From positions 1 to 31,096 of the forward strand of contig JBMNQC010000017.1 in NCBI GenBank assembly GCA_050943935.1: 31,096 nt of DNA. The letters are read 5' to 3'. A model generated the notes under the pieces. That model was given only the letters and a program-made list of their open reading frames with translations, searched no databases and was not told the origin of the DNA. The stretch's first letter is position 1. Every line of letters starts with the position of its first letter. The DNA is from Heteroscillospira sp050943935. Lineage in GTDB: Bacteria; Bacillota; Clostridia; Oscillospirales; Oscillospiraceae. Of this stretch, positions 22,363 to 29,908 are shown piece by piece. The translations under genes and the position numbers were made by a program.

Positions 22363-24042
22363 TTATTTCTGCCTTGTCAACAGCACCACCGTCTCAATAT
22401 GTGTATCGCTGTCCAAACCGATTTCCATATCTTCCTCTATGATAGGAAGTTTGAGTTTCATGGACTTCAGCCACTGACCGTTTGGCTGTCGTTCCTCGAA
22501 GATACGAATTTCAGAAATCAGCGACTCCATAATATGCCGCCTTTCCAGTTCGTCCATGACAGAGTATAGCCTATCGAAGTAGATCAGCACCTTATAGATA
22601 TTATCAGCCGTCAGCTTCTCCGCTTCAATGGCTGTTTTCTTTGCTCTGGCTTCGATCAATAGAGACTCCGCATCCTCGATCTTATCATACATCTTGTAGA
22701 GACGATCATCAAGGTCTGATTTGCGTTTGATGTAGTGTTTATCGTCTGGGTCAAGCGAGTCGATCTCATCTATCAGCTTAGACTTGATGGAGTAGCTCTG
22801 ACGGAGCTGCTTCTCGTAGTTGGCGATCTCCTGCTCGATAGCAGAGGTGTCCACCTTCATGCTGATCTTCTGCTGCATCAGCGCGGCGAACTTCGGATTG
22901 CTGACCAGCTTGGTGATAACCTCTGCCACAGCAGTATCCAGAAGTTCTTCGTTGATCTGCTTTTTGTAATCGCATTTATGTCCACGGGTCATGGTGCGGT
23001 GCTTGCAGCCATAGTAGAAGAAGTCCTTGTACTTCGTACCGTCCGCCCTGTGCTTAACACTCTTATTGCCATACATCCCTGCACCGCAGATCGGACACTT
23101 TACGATTCCGGAGAGCAGATGGATTTTTGTATCTTTGCCACGGTTGACATGCTCGTATTTTTTTGCCTGTGCCAACAGCTTCACCTGTGCGTCATGCCAC
23201 AGTTCTTCGGGTACAATGGCTTCATGCAGACCATCCACCAACAGGTAATCGTCCTGCTCTACAAGCCGGTAATCGTTTCTCGTACCATGCACCTTTTCCG
23301 TCCTGCGTCTGCCGTAGGCGATTTTGCCGCAGTACACAGGATTTTTCAATATTCTGCGGATGAGGGCAGCATCAAACAGCGGCCTCTTACCATTCTGGCG
23401 TTGGACTTTGTAGATGCCGTGGTTGGCAAGGTATCTGGCGAGACCGTTTGCACCCATGTCGGTATGCACATACTGATCGAAGATCGCACGAATCGCTTCG
23501 GCTTCTTCCTCGTTGATAAACAGTTGCCCCTTTTCCAGTGTATAACCATAGGGCGCAAAGCCGCCGTTCCATTTGCCTTCACGGGCTTTCTGTATCCTGC
23601 CCTCCATGGTCTGCACACGAATGTTTTCGCGCTCGATCTCAGCGACCGCCGACAGGACGGAGATCATCAGCTTTCCTGCATCTTTGGAGGAATCAATGCC
23701 GTCCTCAACGCAGATCAGATTGACACCGAAGTCCTGCATGACCTGCAAGGTAGACAGCACATCCGCCGCGTTTCTGCCGAAGCGGGAGAGCTTGAACACC
23801 AGCACATAGGAGACACCATCCTTGCCAGCTCTGATGTCCTCCATCATCTGACTGAACTGCGCTCTGCCCTCAATGGACTTGCCAGATTTGCCCGCGTCCT
23901 CATACTCCCCAACGATCTCATATTCATTGTAGTCAGCAAAGGCTTTCATTCTGGACTTCTGTGCATCCAGAGAGTATCCATCCACCTGTATCGTGGTGGA
24001 GACTCTTGTATAGGTATATACTTTTATTTTGTCTTTTTTCAT
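22363..24042 (-). CDS. Large serine recombinase (TndX/TnpX-like)
   Basis: The 559-residue protein starts at ATG 24042, with AAGGA 7 bases upstream; an earlier GTG at 24084 is less likely. The N-terminal resolvase domain (about 1-150) has YTRVSTTIQVDGYSLDAQ with the nucleophilic Ser, VFKLSRFGRNAADV and AEIERENIRVQTMEG. A recombinase domain follows (GKWNGGFAPYGYTL, IRRILKNPVYCGKIAYGRR), then a zinc ribbon (CPICGAGMYGN with a second Cys pair at YGCKH and HKCDY) and a coiled-coil-rich C-terminus (about 360-500). Such enzymes integrate and excise Tn4451- and Tn5397-like elements, using a 2-bp core. It lies at the element's edge, as is usual. Confidence 0.95.
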   Translation of the reverse strand: MKKDKIKVYTYTRVSTTIQVDGYSLDAQKSRMKAFADYNEYEIVGEYEDAGKSGKSIEGRAQFSQMMEDIRAGKDGVSYVLVFKLSRFGRNAADVLSTLQVMQDFGVNLICVEDGIDSSKDAGKLMISVLSAVAEIERENIRVQTMEGRIQKAREGKWNGGFAPYGYTLEKGQLFINEEEAEAIRAIFDQYVHTDMGANGLARYLANHGIYKVQRQNGKRPLFDAALIRRILKNPVYCGKIAYGRRRTEKVHGTRNDYRLVEQDDYLLVDGLHEAIVPEELWHDAQVKLLAQAKKYEHVNRGKDTKIHLLSGIVKCPICGAGMYGNKSVKHRADGTKYKDFFYYGCKHRTMTRGHKCDYKKQINEELLDTAVAEVITKLVSNPKFAALMQQKISMKVDTSAIEQEIANYEKQLRQSYSIKSKLIDEIDSLDPDDKHYIKRKSDLDDRLYKMYDKIEDAESLLIEARAKKTAIEAEKLTADNIYKVLIYFDRLYSVMDELERRHIMESLISEIRIFEERQPNGQWLKSMKLKLPIIEEDMEIGLDSDTHIETVVLLTRQK

Positions 24043-24094
24043 ATCATCATCCTTATCCGTGATTTGTTCTATAACTCGTAGCACCTATGTAACC

Positions 24095-24122
24095 CCTACT
24101 CCGAAATGGTTTTCAGAGTAGG
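24095..24122. repeat. Inverted repeat in the recombinase leader
   Basis: CCTACTC (24095-24101) pairs with GAGTAGG (24116-24122), with additional partial pairing inside. It lies between the promoter and the recombinase start and might bind a regulator or control translation. Confidence 0.4.
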
Positions 24123-24144
24123 TTTGGACGAACATTGCACGATA

Positions 24145-24173
24145 ACTATATCACGCAATCTCCGTTTTATCAA
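24145..24173 (-). promoter_or_regulatory. Promoter of the recombinase gene
   Basis: On the minus strand TTGATA (24168-24173) and TATAGT (24145-24150) are separated by 17 bases. The -35 and spacer lie inside the last codons of the upstream small ORF, and the -10 abuts its stop codon. Confidence 0.65.
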
Positions 24174-24345
24174 CGCTTTTCGCAAAAAGTTTGGCCTCAT
24201 TTTCAATCTGAGATTCGGCATCGTCCAAACAAACCGGCGGTTCTGGAAGATTTTCGATATCCAGAACCGCCGCATACTTCTCTATTAAGTTCGCAAGTAA
24301 ATCGGCAAAGCCGCTCCATTCATCTTTCTTTCGATTATCTATAAT
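24151..24345 (-). CDS. Small element protein with apparent ATT (or ATA) start
   Basis: A 64-codon ORF reads IIDNRKKDEWSGFADLLA, then NLIEKYAAVLDIENLPEPP and an acidic C-terminus, ending at TGA 24151. The sequence looks like a real small helical protein, of a type I recall near recombinases in Clostridial elements. No ATG, GTG, TTG or CTG is in frame after the upstream stop. The only plausible starts are ATT at 24345 or ATA at 24342, behind an ideal AGGAGG with 6 or 9 bases spacing. It overlaps the end of the preceding small ORF in another frame. Either a non-canonical start is used or an ATG has mutated to ATA and the gene is dying. Confidence 0.6.
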   Translation of the reverse strand: MIDNRKKDEWSGFADLLANLIEKYAAVLDIENLPEPPVCLDDAESQIENEAKLFAKSVDKTEIA

Positions 24346-24466
24346 GGTGTACCTCCTGTTTTTTACTGCCGCGTTTGATGTACTTGCGAATAATCTTCAG
24401 TGACCGGTGCATCAAGCGCACATTGCCAACTCCGGTTTCTGCATACAGTTCAAATTCATTTTTCAT
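24335..24466 (-). CDS. Small basic element protein
   Basis: A 43-residue ORF begins MKNEFELYAETGVGNVRLM and is basic at the C-terminus (KIIRKYIKRGSKKQ). The start at 24466 has AAAGGA 6 bases upstream, a strong site. It lies downstream of the relaxase terminator and overlaps the ATT-start ORF by about 11 bases. A charged helix of this size could be a DNA-binding or directionality factor for the recombinase; that is inference from position and charge only. Confidence 0.65.
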   Translation of the reverse strand: MKNEFELYAETGVGNVRLMHRSLKIIRKYIKRGSKKQEVHHYR

Positions 24467-24500
24467 AAGAAATCCTTTCTCCCGAAACCAGTTCGGGCAA

Positions 24501-24529
24501 TAAAAATAGCAGACCGTCACATGGTCTGC
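24501..24529 (-). terminator. Intrinsic terminator overlapping the relaxase stop codon
   Basis: On the minus strand the stem 24523-24529 with 24509-24515 (7 bp, loop of 7) contains the relaxase stop codon and is followed by TATTTTTATT. A second small hairpin (24481-24486 with 24492-24497) comes next. Confidence 0.7.
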
Positions 24530-25977
24530 TGCTGTGTTTGTTCTGCCTGTTGTTCTTCGGCCTGCCGCTGTTCTTCAGCTAATTGCTGATCCCGTGTCAG
24601 TGCCACGGCGACACCAGCCACCAGCCCGATGGCGGCGCCGATGTTTTTGGCTTCCTGCTCCGCCTGGATGCGGCGGTAACTTTCCTCATCATCCTCGTCA
24701 TCCAGCAATGCTCCCGCTGCCGCCAGACCATACAGCCCCGCGTGGAGCGGTTTCAGAGAAACAGATTCCGGATGTTGCTGACCACCATCGCTGTGCCGTA
24801 CCCCATCCCCAGCAGTGCTGCCACGATGAGCAGTACCAGAACGATCCACTTGGTCACAACGATCAGGTCGAAGTCCGGAAGCCAGTCCAGCCATATGCAG
24901 GTACGCTGCTCGTTCCCCTTCCCAGCCTGTTCCAGCAGAGCGGTCATCTCCGCCAGTAACTTCTGGATCTCCACCATACTGTTCTGCACTGTTGTCAGGT
25001 CTGTGTGGGATTTCAGGTTTGGAAGATACTCCCGCATCCCGCGCAATTCCCGCCCGATGGATTCTGTCTTTTTCGTCAGCATCGTCAGTGCCTCCGGCAG
25101 CGGACACTGAATGACGATGGGTGTGACCGGAGAACTCTGCTCCTGCGTTGTCGGCTGCGGTGTGGGCGCGGGACGGTTCCGTGCCATGAGCTCGTCCATG
25201 GATAATTTCTTCTCTAATTCTGAATTCATAATTCATGTTCTCCTTCAAGTATTTGTCCCCGAACAGCAGGCGGTCACGGCACTGCCAGCCGCTGGGTGTG
25301 GTGTAGGTGATGTTGCGCCGGGAGTCCTCCCAGCGCACCTTGTAGCCCTCGCTCTCCATCAGAGCAATAAACTCGTCACGGTTGGAAGCGTGGCACATAC
25401 AGTCGTTGATGACGTTCATGAGCTGTAGCTTCTTGCTCTGGCCACGGGCCGCCGTGTGATATTCCCCGAAAGTCATGGTCTTGCTTTTCTGCTTCTGTTC
25501 CCTTGGCTGAAATACAGGGAGAGAAAACTCCATGCAGACCTGGTCGTTGCGCTGTCGCAGTTCCTGTAGCTGTTCTTTGGCGATGTGCAGTTTTCGTCCG
25601 GTATCGAAGTTGACGGAGTTGATGAGGAAGTGGGAATGGATGTGCTCCCGGTCTGTGTGGGTGCAGACCAGAACTTCGTAGCCCTCATAGTACTCGGCCA
25701 GCTTCAGCGCCGCCCCGTGGGCGGTGACCGGATCGACCGCTTCGCCTTTCGGGAAGCTCTGCACCATGTGGTAGAACAGTACACCATCGGTTTTGTGGTA
25801 GAGCCGCTTGGTGGTCATGAAGTCCGCGTAGACAGATTCCGGCTGGCAGTTGATGCCCGTGACCAGCCGCTGACCGTTGAACTCGGTTTTCTTATCCTGC
25901 ATGGTGTAGCGCATCACGGCGCCCATGCATCCGGTGGTCTGGCCCCGCTTGTAGTTGGTGAAGCTGATGATCGCCAT
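24517..25977 (-). CDS. Relaxase / mobilization protein (MobA/VirD2-type, PF03432)
   Basis: A 486-residue product starting MAIISFTNYKRGQ at 25977; the TGA of mobC lies two bases before (TGACTATG), so translation is coupled. The N-terminal nuclease domain (about 1-200) has HMVQSFPKGEAVDP and the metal-binding three-His motif HTDREHIHSHF followed by LINSVN. The relaxase nicks oriT and attaches to the 5' end. From about residue 250 to 408 the frame is shared with a nested ORF, and the relaxase sequence there is low in hydrophobics and rich in His, Gly, Asp and Ala. The C-terminus returns to a membrane-like GAAIGLVAGVAVAL and ends in a Gln/Glu-rich tail. Confidence 0.92.
   Translation of the reverse strand: MAIISFTNYKRGQTTGCMGAVMRYTMQDKKTEFNGQRLVTGINCQPESVYADFMTTKRLYHKTDGVLFYHMVQSFPKGEAVDPVTAHGAALKLAEYYEGYEVLVCTHTDREHIHSHFLINSVNFDTGRKLHIAKEQLQELRQRNDQVCMEFSLPVFQPREQKQKSKTMTFGEYHTAARGQSKKLQLMNVINDCMCHASNRDEFIALMESEGYKVRWEDSRRNITYTTPSGWQCRDRLLFGDKYLKENMNYEFRIREEIIHGRAHGTEPSRAHTAADNAGAEFSGHTHRHSVSAAGGTDDADEKDRIHRAGIARDAGVSSKPEIPHRPDNSAEQYGGDPEVTGGDDRSAGTGWEGERAAYLHMAGLASGLRPDRCDQVDRSGTAHRGSTAGDGVRHSDGGQQHPESVSLKPLHAGLYGLAAAGALLDDEDDEESYRRIQAEQEAKNIGAAIGLVAGVAVALTRDQQLAEEQRQAEEQQAEQTQQQTM
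24753..25229 (-). CDS. Nested membrane protein within the relaxase gene (mobilization accessory, inferred)
   Basis: A 158-residue ORF lies entirely inside the relaxase gene in another frame. It begins MNSELEKKLSMDELMARNR with AAGGAG 10 bases before the ATG (an internal ribosome binding site in the relaxase gene). Order: Pro/Thr-rich region (21-40), helical region (about 45-105), and a transmembrane helix (WIVLVLLIVAALLGMGYG, about 123-150). The composition is that of a real protein. In ColE1-type plasmids mbeB and mbeD are nested in mbeA, which gives a precedent for the arrangement but not for homology. It probably assists mobilization at the membrane. Confidence 0.8.
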   Translation of the reverse strand: MNSELEKKLSMDELMARNRPAPTPQPTTQEQSSPVTPIVIQCPLPEALTMLTKKTESIGRELRGMREYLPNLKSHTDLTTVQNSMVEIQKLLAEMTALLEQAGKGNEQRTCIWLDWLPDFDLIVVTKWIVLVLLIVAALLGMGYGTAMVVSNIRNLFL

Positions 25978-25979
25978 AG

Positions 25980-26291
25980 TCACCACCGCTTTCGTTCCAG
26001 GATCATCCGGACATTGTCGCAGAGTTCAGAGAACGCCTGACGCACACTTGCCAGATCGATCACGGTCACTCGTCCCATGTGCGCCAGGGTGACGAGCTGA
26101 TTCAGATTTTTGCCGATGGCCTTCAACTCTTTCAGCACTTCCTTCAGTCCGTCGATGACCACCACCTGTTTTCCCAGACAGCAGGTGGTCACATAATCGC
26201 TCATGGACATACCGGACTGCTTCGCCAGTTCCTTGATGACCTCCCGGTCTTCGGAAGCCATTCTGGTGCTGAACTTGATATCTTTTTTCAT
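25980..26291 (-). CDS. mobC: MobC-type relaxosome accessory protein
   Basis: The 103-residue protein has a ribbon-helix-helix-like N-terminus (IKFSTRMASEDREVIKELA, MSMSDYVTTCCLG) followed by helical VLKELKAIGKNLNQLVTLAH, the characteristic MobC region that precedes relaxases. MobC helps to open the oriT DNA and recruits the relaxase. GGAGGGAACAAC precedes the ATG. It lies directly upstream of, and is coupled to, the relaxase gene. Confidence 0.93.
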   Translation of the reverse strand: MKKDIKFSTRMASEDREVIKELAKQSGMSMSDYVTTCCLGKQVVVIDGLKEVLKELKAIGKNLNQLVTLAHMGRVTVIDLASVRQAFSELCDNVRMILERKRW

Positions 26292-26481
26292 GTTGTTCCC
26301 TCCAATCTTTTGTAAAAATGGGGTGTGGGGCAGCGCCCCGCAAACAAGCGGAAGGCGGGCAGCGGCGTTGCCGCAGACCAGACAAACGCGATGCTGGCCA
26401 CCTCCAAGGAGGTGATTTTCCCTCTACCGCAACCCTCCGCAAAAGCGGGCCACAAGCGGGCTTTCGTACTGCTGCGGGCGT
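26292..26481. other. Probable oriT region
   Basis: This 190-base gap between mobC and the ATPase gene holds several inverted repeats: 26327-26331 with 26335-26339 (GGGGC/GCCCC), 26362-26366 with 26370-26374 (GCGGC/GCCGC), and a perfect 16-bp palindrome at 26399-26414. The position next to mobC and the cluster of hairpins suit an origin of transfer. I cannot identify the nick site. No gene is seen in it. Confidence 0.5.
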
Positions 26482-27555
26482 TTACTCCACCTCGCCGGGA
26501 AAGCCCTGCAAATCGCCTCCTGTGGCCTCGACAGGGTCGCAAGTGCCGCTTTCTCCGATGCCGGGGATATCGACACTATCGGCACGGCGCAGCTCGACGA
26601 GGCGCTTTCCGTTGCTGCGACGCACCACACCGGAAATTCCGATTTTGCTTAGCGCGTCAAGGTTTCGCAGGATCAGGCGTGATACTTTCTTGGGAGTGAT
26701 GCGCTCCGCACCAGCAGGGTCGATCTTCTCAGACAGCTCTGTGGGAGTGCCGATAAATTCTGTGCGGTCACGCATCAGTTCAGAGACAAGAAAGACGATG
26801 TGGTCGCCCAGCAACTCCGGCTGTGATCTGCTGTCTGCCACCAGCTCCCACACATTTTCACCGTTGCGCTCCAGCGTCAGCTCCCGGTATTCGATGTCAC
26901 GCCCAATGCAGGACAGCTTTGCCTTGCCGCTGCCGCGCCGTTCCTCCACCAGTGTGAAGCTGGAATCCACCGCACCGCTGATAGCAGTCGTACCGGAGAT
27001 GCGGCTGAACACATCGTCGGCAGTTTCTTTGCGCAGATGGTGGATCAGCAGGAGGGCAATGCCTTGAGCATCTGCGATCCGTTTCAGAGCAGAGAGGTCG
27101 CGGTAGTCGTTGGCGTAGGTGTTGTCGTAGTTGGTGCCGCGGATCATCTGCAGCGTGTCGATGATGACCAGCACCGTGTCGGGATGTTCGGTGAGGAAAG
27201 TGCAGAGCTGCTCCTCCAGACCTTTGCCCAGAATGTCACTTCCGGTAGAGAAGTGGACATTGGCGGGAGCGTCCTCCGTGATCTCGAACAGCCGATTCTG
27301 GATGCGGAGGGTAGAGTCTTCCAGACAAAGGTAGAGTGTGGTGCCCTGCTTGACAGGCATTCCCCAGACGGGTTCGCCCTTTGCTACCATGACGGAGAGC
27401 CACAGCGCCAGCCAGGACTTGCCCACCTTGGGGGAGCCAGCAAGGATGTGCAGTCCCTGGGACAGCAGCGTGTCCACCACAAAGTTCAACGGCGTGAGCG
27501 GAAGGCTCATCAGACTCTCGCCGTCGATGGTCTGCAGTCGTTTGGTTTTGTTCAT
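26482..27555 (-). CDS. RepA-like AAA ATPase (DnaB/RecA-type, AAA_25)
   Basis: The 357-residue protein has a Walker A motif HILAGSPKVGKSWLAL near residue 40, a Walker B TVLVIIDTLQMI near 125, LLLIHHLRK near 165 and DVFSRISGTTAISGAVDSS near 185. This is the RepA/RSF1010-like helicase family often found in mobilizable elements and phages. The C-terminal 120 residues may hold a winged-helix-type region (TPTELSEKI, TPKKVSRLILRNLDAL). AAGGAG lies 8 bases before the ATG. It may support replication of the excised element after transfer. It lies upstream of mobC on the same strand. Confidence 0.88.
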   Translation of the reverse strand: MNKTKRLQTIDGESLMSLPLTPLNFVVDTLLSQGLHILAGSPKVGKSWLALWLSVMVAKGEPVWGMPVKQGTTLYLCLEDSTLRIQNRLFEITEDAPANVHFSTGSDILGKGLEEQLCTFLTEHPDTVLVIIDTLQMIRGTNYDNTYANDYRDLSALKRIADAQGIALLLIHHLRKETADDVFSRISGTTAISGAVDSSFTLVEERRGSGKAKLSCIGRDIEYRELTLERNGENVWELVADSRSQPELLGDHIVFLVSELMRDRTEFIGTPTELSEKIDPAGAERITPKKVSRLILRNLDALSKIGISGVVRRSNGKRLVELRRADSVDIPGIGESGTCDPVEATGGDLQGFPGEVE

Positions 27556-27580
27556 TGGATCGTCTCCTTGTAAAAAAGAT

Positions 27581-27619
27581 AAGGACAGAGACCACGCCCA
27601 CGCCGCGGCTCCTGTCCTT
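27581..27619. repeat. Inverted repeat between divergent element genes
   Basis: AAGGACAG (27581-27588) pairs with CTGTCCTT (27612-27619). It lies between the ATPase start and the plus-strand promoter and could be an operator or a terminator from outside; a further GGACAGGAGG occurs near 27685 in the leader. Confidence 0.4.
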
Positions 27620-27623
27620 TCAC

Positions 27624-27651
27624 TTGATTATTCTCTGGATTTTGATATAAT
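27624..27651 (+). promoter_or_regulatory. Promoter of the DUF6076 and sigma-like genes
   Basis: TTGATT (27624-27629) and TATAAT (27646-27651) are separated by 16 bases, about 52 bases before the ATG. Confidence 0.65.
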
Positions 27652-27702
27652 GAGATTGTCGCAAGACAGTGTTTGAAAGCATATAGGACAGGAGGGTGAA
27701 AG

Positions 27703-28818
27703 ATGCCGTTGGAGATCCATCAGTACAATGCATTTGATACCTTTTCTTTGCACTACCGGAAGGATCGTGTGTACCATGCGGGCAGGGAATTTCCAGCAGG
27801 ATTTTTTGCCACCGAGATACTGAACTTTGCTGGTGAGATCCACGACCCACTGCTCGAGCGTATCACCACATTGACCACACTGGTTGATGATGCGACAACG
27901 GCTGAAAAAGAAAAGAGCCTTGAACTGTTGGCAAAGTTGAGGCCTTTGATGAAAGATGCTGTGGCGTGGATCTATACTTGTCCTCCATTTTGTTATCAAG
28001 ACAACCAACACGAATGGCGTTCATTTGAAACCGCGATGGATGCAGAATGGTTTGAACGACAGCGTGAGGAATCTCCTAAAGATTTACCGTTTCTTTTTCT
28101 AAAGTTCAGCGAGGAAGTCTTAAAAATACTGGTTGCAATTTATAATTTCTGTCTGCTCGTGCGAGCGTTTGAAAGCAAATATCTTCGCAGGCTGACCAAG
28201 CGGACAGAGAGTGCTTTCGCAAAAGCGGCACACGAATGCTTTGATGAGGACGATGGTTTTCTGATTCTTTTGGAGCAGATGCCTTTTGGCGAGATCGAGG
28301 AATTCTTTTCTAAGCCGCGGCTGATCTCCGGCTTCGACTATATTCAGGACCCGAATGATAACAATAAATGGATCACCGTCCACCAGGTTGTATGCAAACG
28401 ACTTATAGATTTTTATGTGTTCGATCTGTTGAATGGATTGCAATGTGGTCATGGCCCCAGCTGGTGCCGCAACTGTCACCGCTACTTTTTGACGACCACC
28501 GCCCATGTTCCCCAATACTGCGACGGCATTGCACCGCAAGACAGTCGCATGACCTGTCGGCAGTACGGTGCTATGATGCGACAGAAGGAGCAGAATAAAA
28601 ATCATCCCATCTATCACACATTCACCACCCGCACCAACACCATCCGTAAACACCACCAGAGAGGTAAAATTTCTGATGAGCTGCGTAAGGAGGCTCTCTA
28701 TGTAGCGGAGTGCCTCCGTGACAAAGCTCTGATGGATAACGGCTACGCCGCCAACGGCTATGCGCAGGACATGGAGCAGGAGCATGTCTATGAGGAAGCC
28801 AGAAAACGCTTGAAGTGA
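27703..28818 (+). CDS. DUF6076-type protein with Cys/His zinc motif
   Basis: The 371-residue soluble protein has a large helical N-terminal part and a C-terminal Cys-rich region: CGHGPSWCRNCHRYFL, then HVPQYCDGIAPQDSRMTC. The spacing resembles CGNR-like zinc-binding regions. A helical tail (EHVYEEARKRLK) follows. I place it in DUF6076 from memory of similar element-borne proteins; the function is unknown, and nucleic acid binding is inferred from the zinc motif. AGGAGGGTGAAAG precedes the ATG. It lies 16 bases before the sigma-like gene in one transcript. Confidence 0.75.
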   Translation: MPLEIHQYNAFDTFSLHYRKDRVYHAGREFPAGFFATEILNFAGEIHDPLLERITTLTTLVDDATTAEKEKSLELLAKLRPLMKDAVAWIYTCPPFCYQDNQHEWRSFETAMDAEWFERQREESPKDLPFLFLKFSEEVLKILVAIYNFCLLVRAFESKYLRRLTKRTESAFAKAAHECFDEDDGFLILLEQMPFGEIEEFFSKPRLISGFDYIQDPNDNNKWITVHQVVCKRLIDFYVFDLLNGLQCGHGPSWCRNCHRYFLTTTAHVPQYCDGIAPQDSRMTCRQYGAMMRQKEQNKNHPIYHTFTTRTNTIRKHHQRGKISDELRKEALYVAECLRDKALMDNGYAANGYAQDMEQEHVYEEARKRLK

Positions 28819-28834
28819 GGAAGGGGGCGATCCT

Positions 28835-29797
28835 GTGCAAAAAAATATGTACACTGTTGCCGGGGACTGCCCCAGCAACGAAGAACTGGCCCTGCGAATA
28901 CAGGACGGAGATAAGAATGCCGCAGAGTTACTTCTCTCACAGAACGAGGGATTTCTAACTTCAGCTGCTATTCGTTACAAGAGCCACAGTCGCTTTTCCA
29001 TACTGGAGGATCTAAAACAGGAGGGTGCCATTGCACTGCTGGATGCGGCACAATCCTTCGACTTAGCGCACGGTGCCCAATTTTTGACCTATGCCACGCC
29101 TGTGGTGGAAGCGGCTATGCAGGATTATGCCGCCAAGAATGCTCTGTCTGTGAACCTGTCACCCAACCGCTATTATCAACTCCGCAAGGTAGCAAAACTC
29201 TGCGCCACAAGTGATAATAACTCTGATCAACAAATCATCTCTAAAATCCAAAAGGAGTTGAGTGTATCCGAGAAAGTGGCTCGGGCACTGCTGGTGGACT
29301 ATCTGATGTTCTTCCAGGATATCGAATTGGATGCTAATGAGTTTCGTATCAGCATTGGCGGTGATCCTGCGAAAGCCTATGACCGCCGTATGCAGCGGGT
29401 ACTGCTATTCCAACGAATCAAGGAGGCGCTGAAGCCCAGAGAGTTGAATCTGGTGCGCTACTATCTCGGCATTGGTCTGCCGGGCGAGAAGGGGATAACG
29501 TTTAAGGAGTTGGCAATCCAGCTCAACTACAACGGCCCCAGCGGTGCGGAGAAAGCATACAAGGCTGCGATTCGGAAATTAAAGAAGGACCTCCACTCCG
29601 GTGCCTACGGCCAGTGGCTCTCCATCCAGAAAGCCATCAACAAAGCCAGAGCAGAAGCGGAAGCGGATCCTGGATATTATGTAACTCCGCAGATCACATG
29701 GCTGGACGAAAAAGAGTTGGCAGAGCGGTTCATCTGTAAGGTCACTGCGTTGACCCAAGTCAACGAAATATTCAGCGAGGCGTTGGAATATGAATAG
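28835..29797 (+). CDS. Sigma-70-like RNA polymerase sigma factor, element-borne
   Basis: The 320-residue product starts at GTG 28835 behind GGAAGGGGG; an ATG at 28847 is an alternative. A region 2-like segment lies at about residues 35-95 (AAIRYKSHSRFSILEDLKQEG, here split from AIALLDAAQSFDLAHGAQ and FLTYATPVVEAAMQDY), which matches the sigma core-binding and -10 recognition region. A region 3/4-like part lies at about 185-255 (LKPRELNLVRYYLGIGLPGE, then TFKELAIQLNYNGPSGAEKA). The last 60 residues are extra. Mobile-element sigma factors usually act on the element's own promoters; targets here are unknown. Confidence 0.8.
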   Translation: MQKNMYTVAGDCPSNEELALRIQDGDKNAAELLLSQNEGFLTSAAIRYKSHSRFSILEDLKQEGAIALLDAAQSFDLAHGAQFLTYATPVVEAAMQDYAAKNALSVNLSPNRYYQLRKVAKLCATSDNNSDQQIISKIQKELSVSEKVARALLVDYLMFFQDIELDANEFRISIGGDPAKAYDRRMQRVLLFQRIKEALKPRELNLVRYYLGIGLPGEKGITFKELAIQLNYNGPSGAEKAYKAAIRKLKKDLHSGAYGQWLSIQKAINKARAEAEADPGYYVTPQITWLDEKELAERFICKVTALTQVNEIFSEALEYE

Positions 29798-29838
29798 AAG
29801 GTGGTGGACAAGTCGGGATGACTCGCCCACCACCTTTT
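29798..29838 (+). terminator. Intrinsic terminator after the sigma-like gene
   Basis: A 10-bp stem (29798-29807 with 29827-29836) with an inner AGTC/GACT pairing and a TTTT tail lies immediately after the stop codon. Confidence 0.85.
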
Positions 29839-29908
29839 ATGTTTAAACTTAGTTTTGTGACTGGTTGCTGTGTATTCTCAAAGCTGTTCGTCCTCTTACG
29901 GCGTTTCT

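Noticed and set aside
22735..24081. A 448-codon open frame on the plus strand
   Set aside because: It is antisense to the serine recombinase, whose motifs are clear.
24235..24272. A perfect 12-bp inverted repeat that looks like a terminator
   Set aside because: It falls inside the small ATT-start coding frame and has no T-run, so it is explained as coding sequence.
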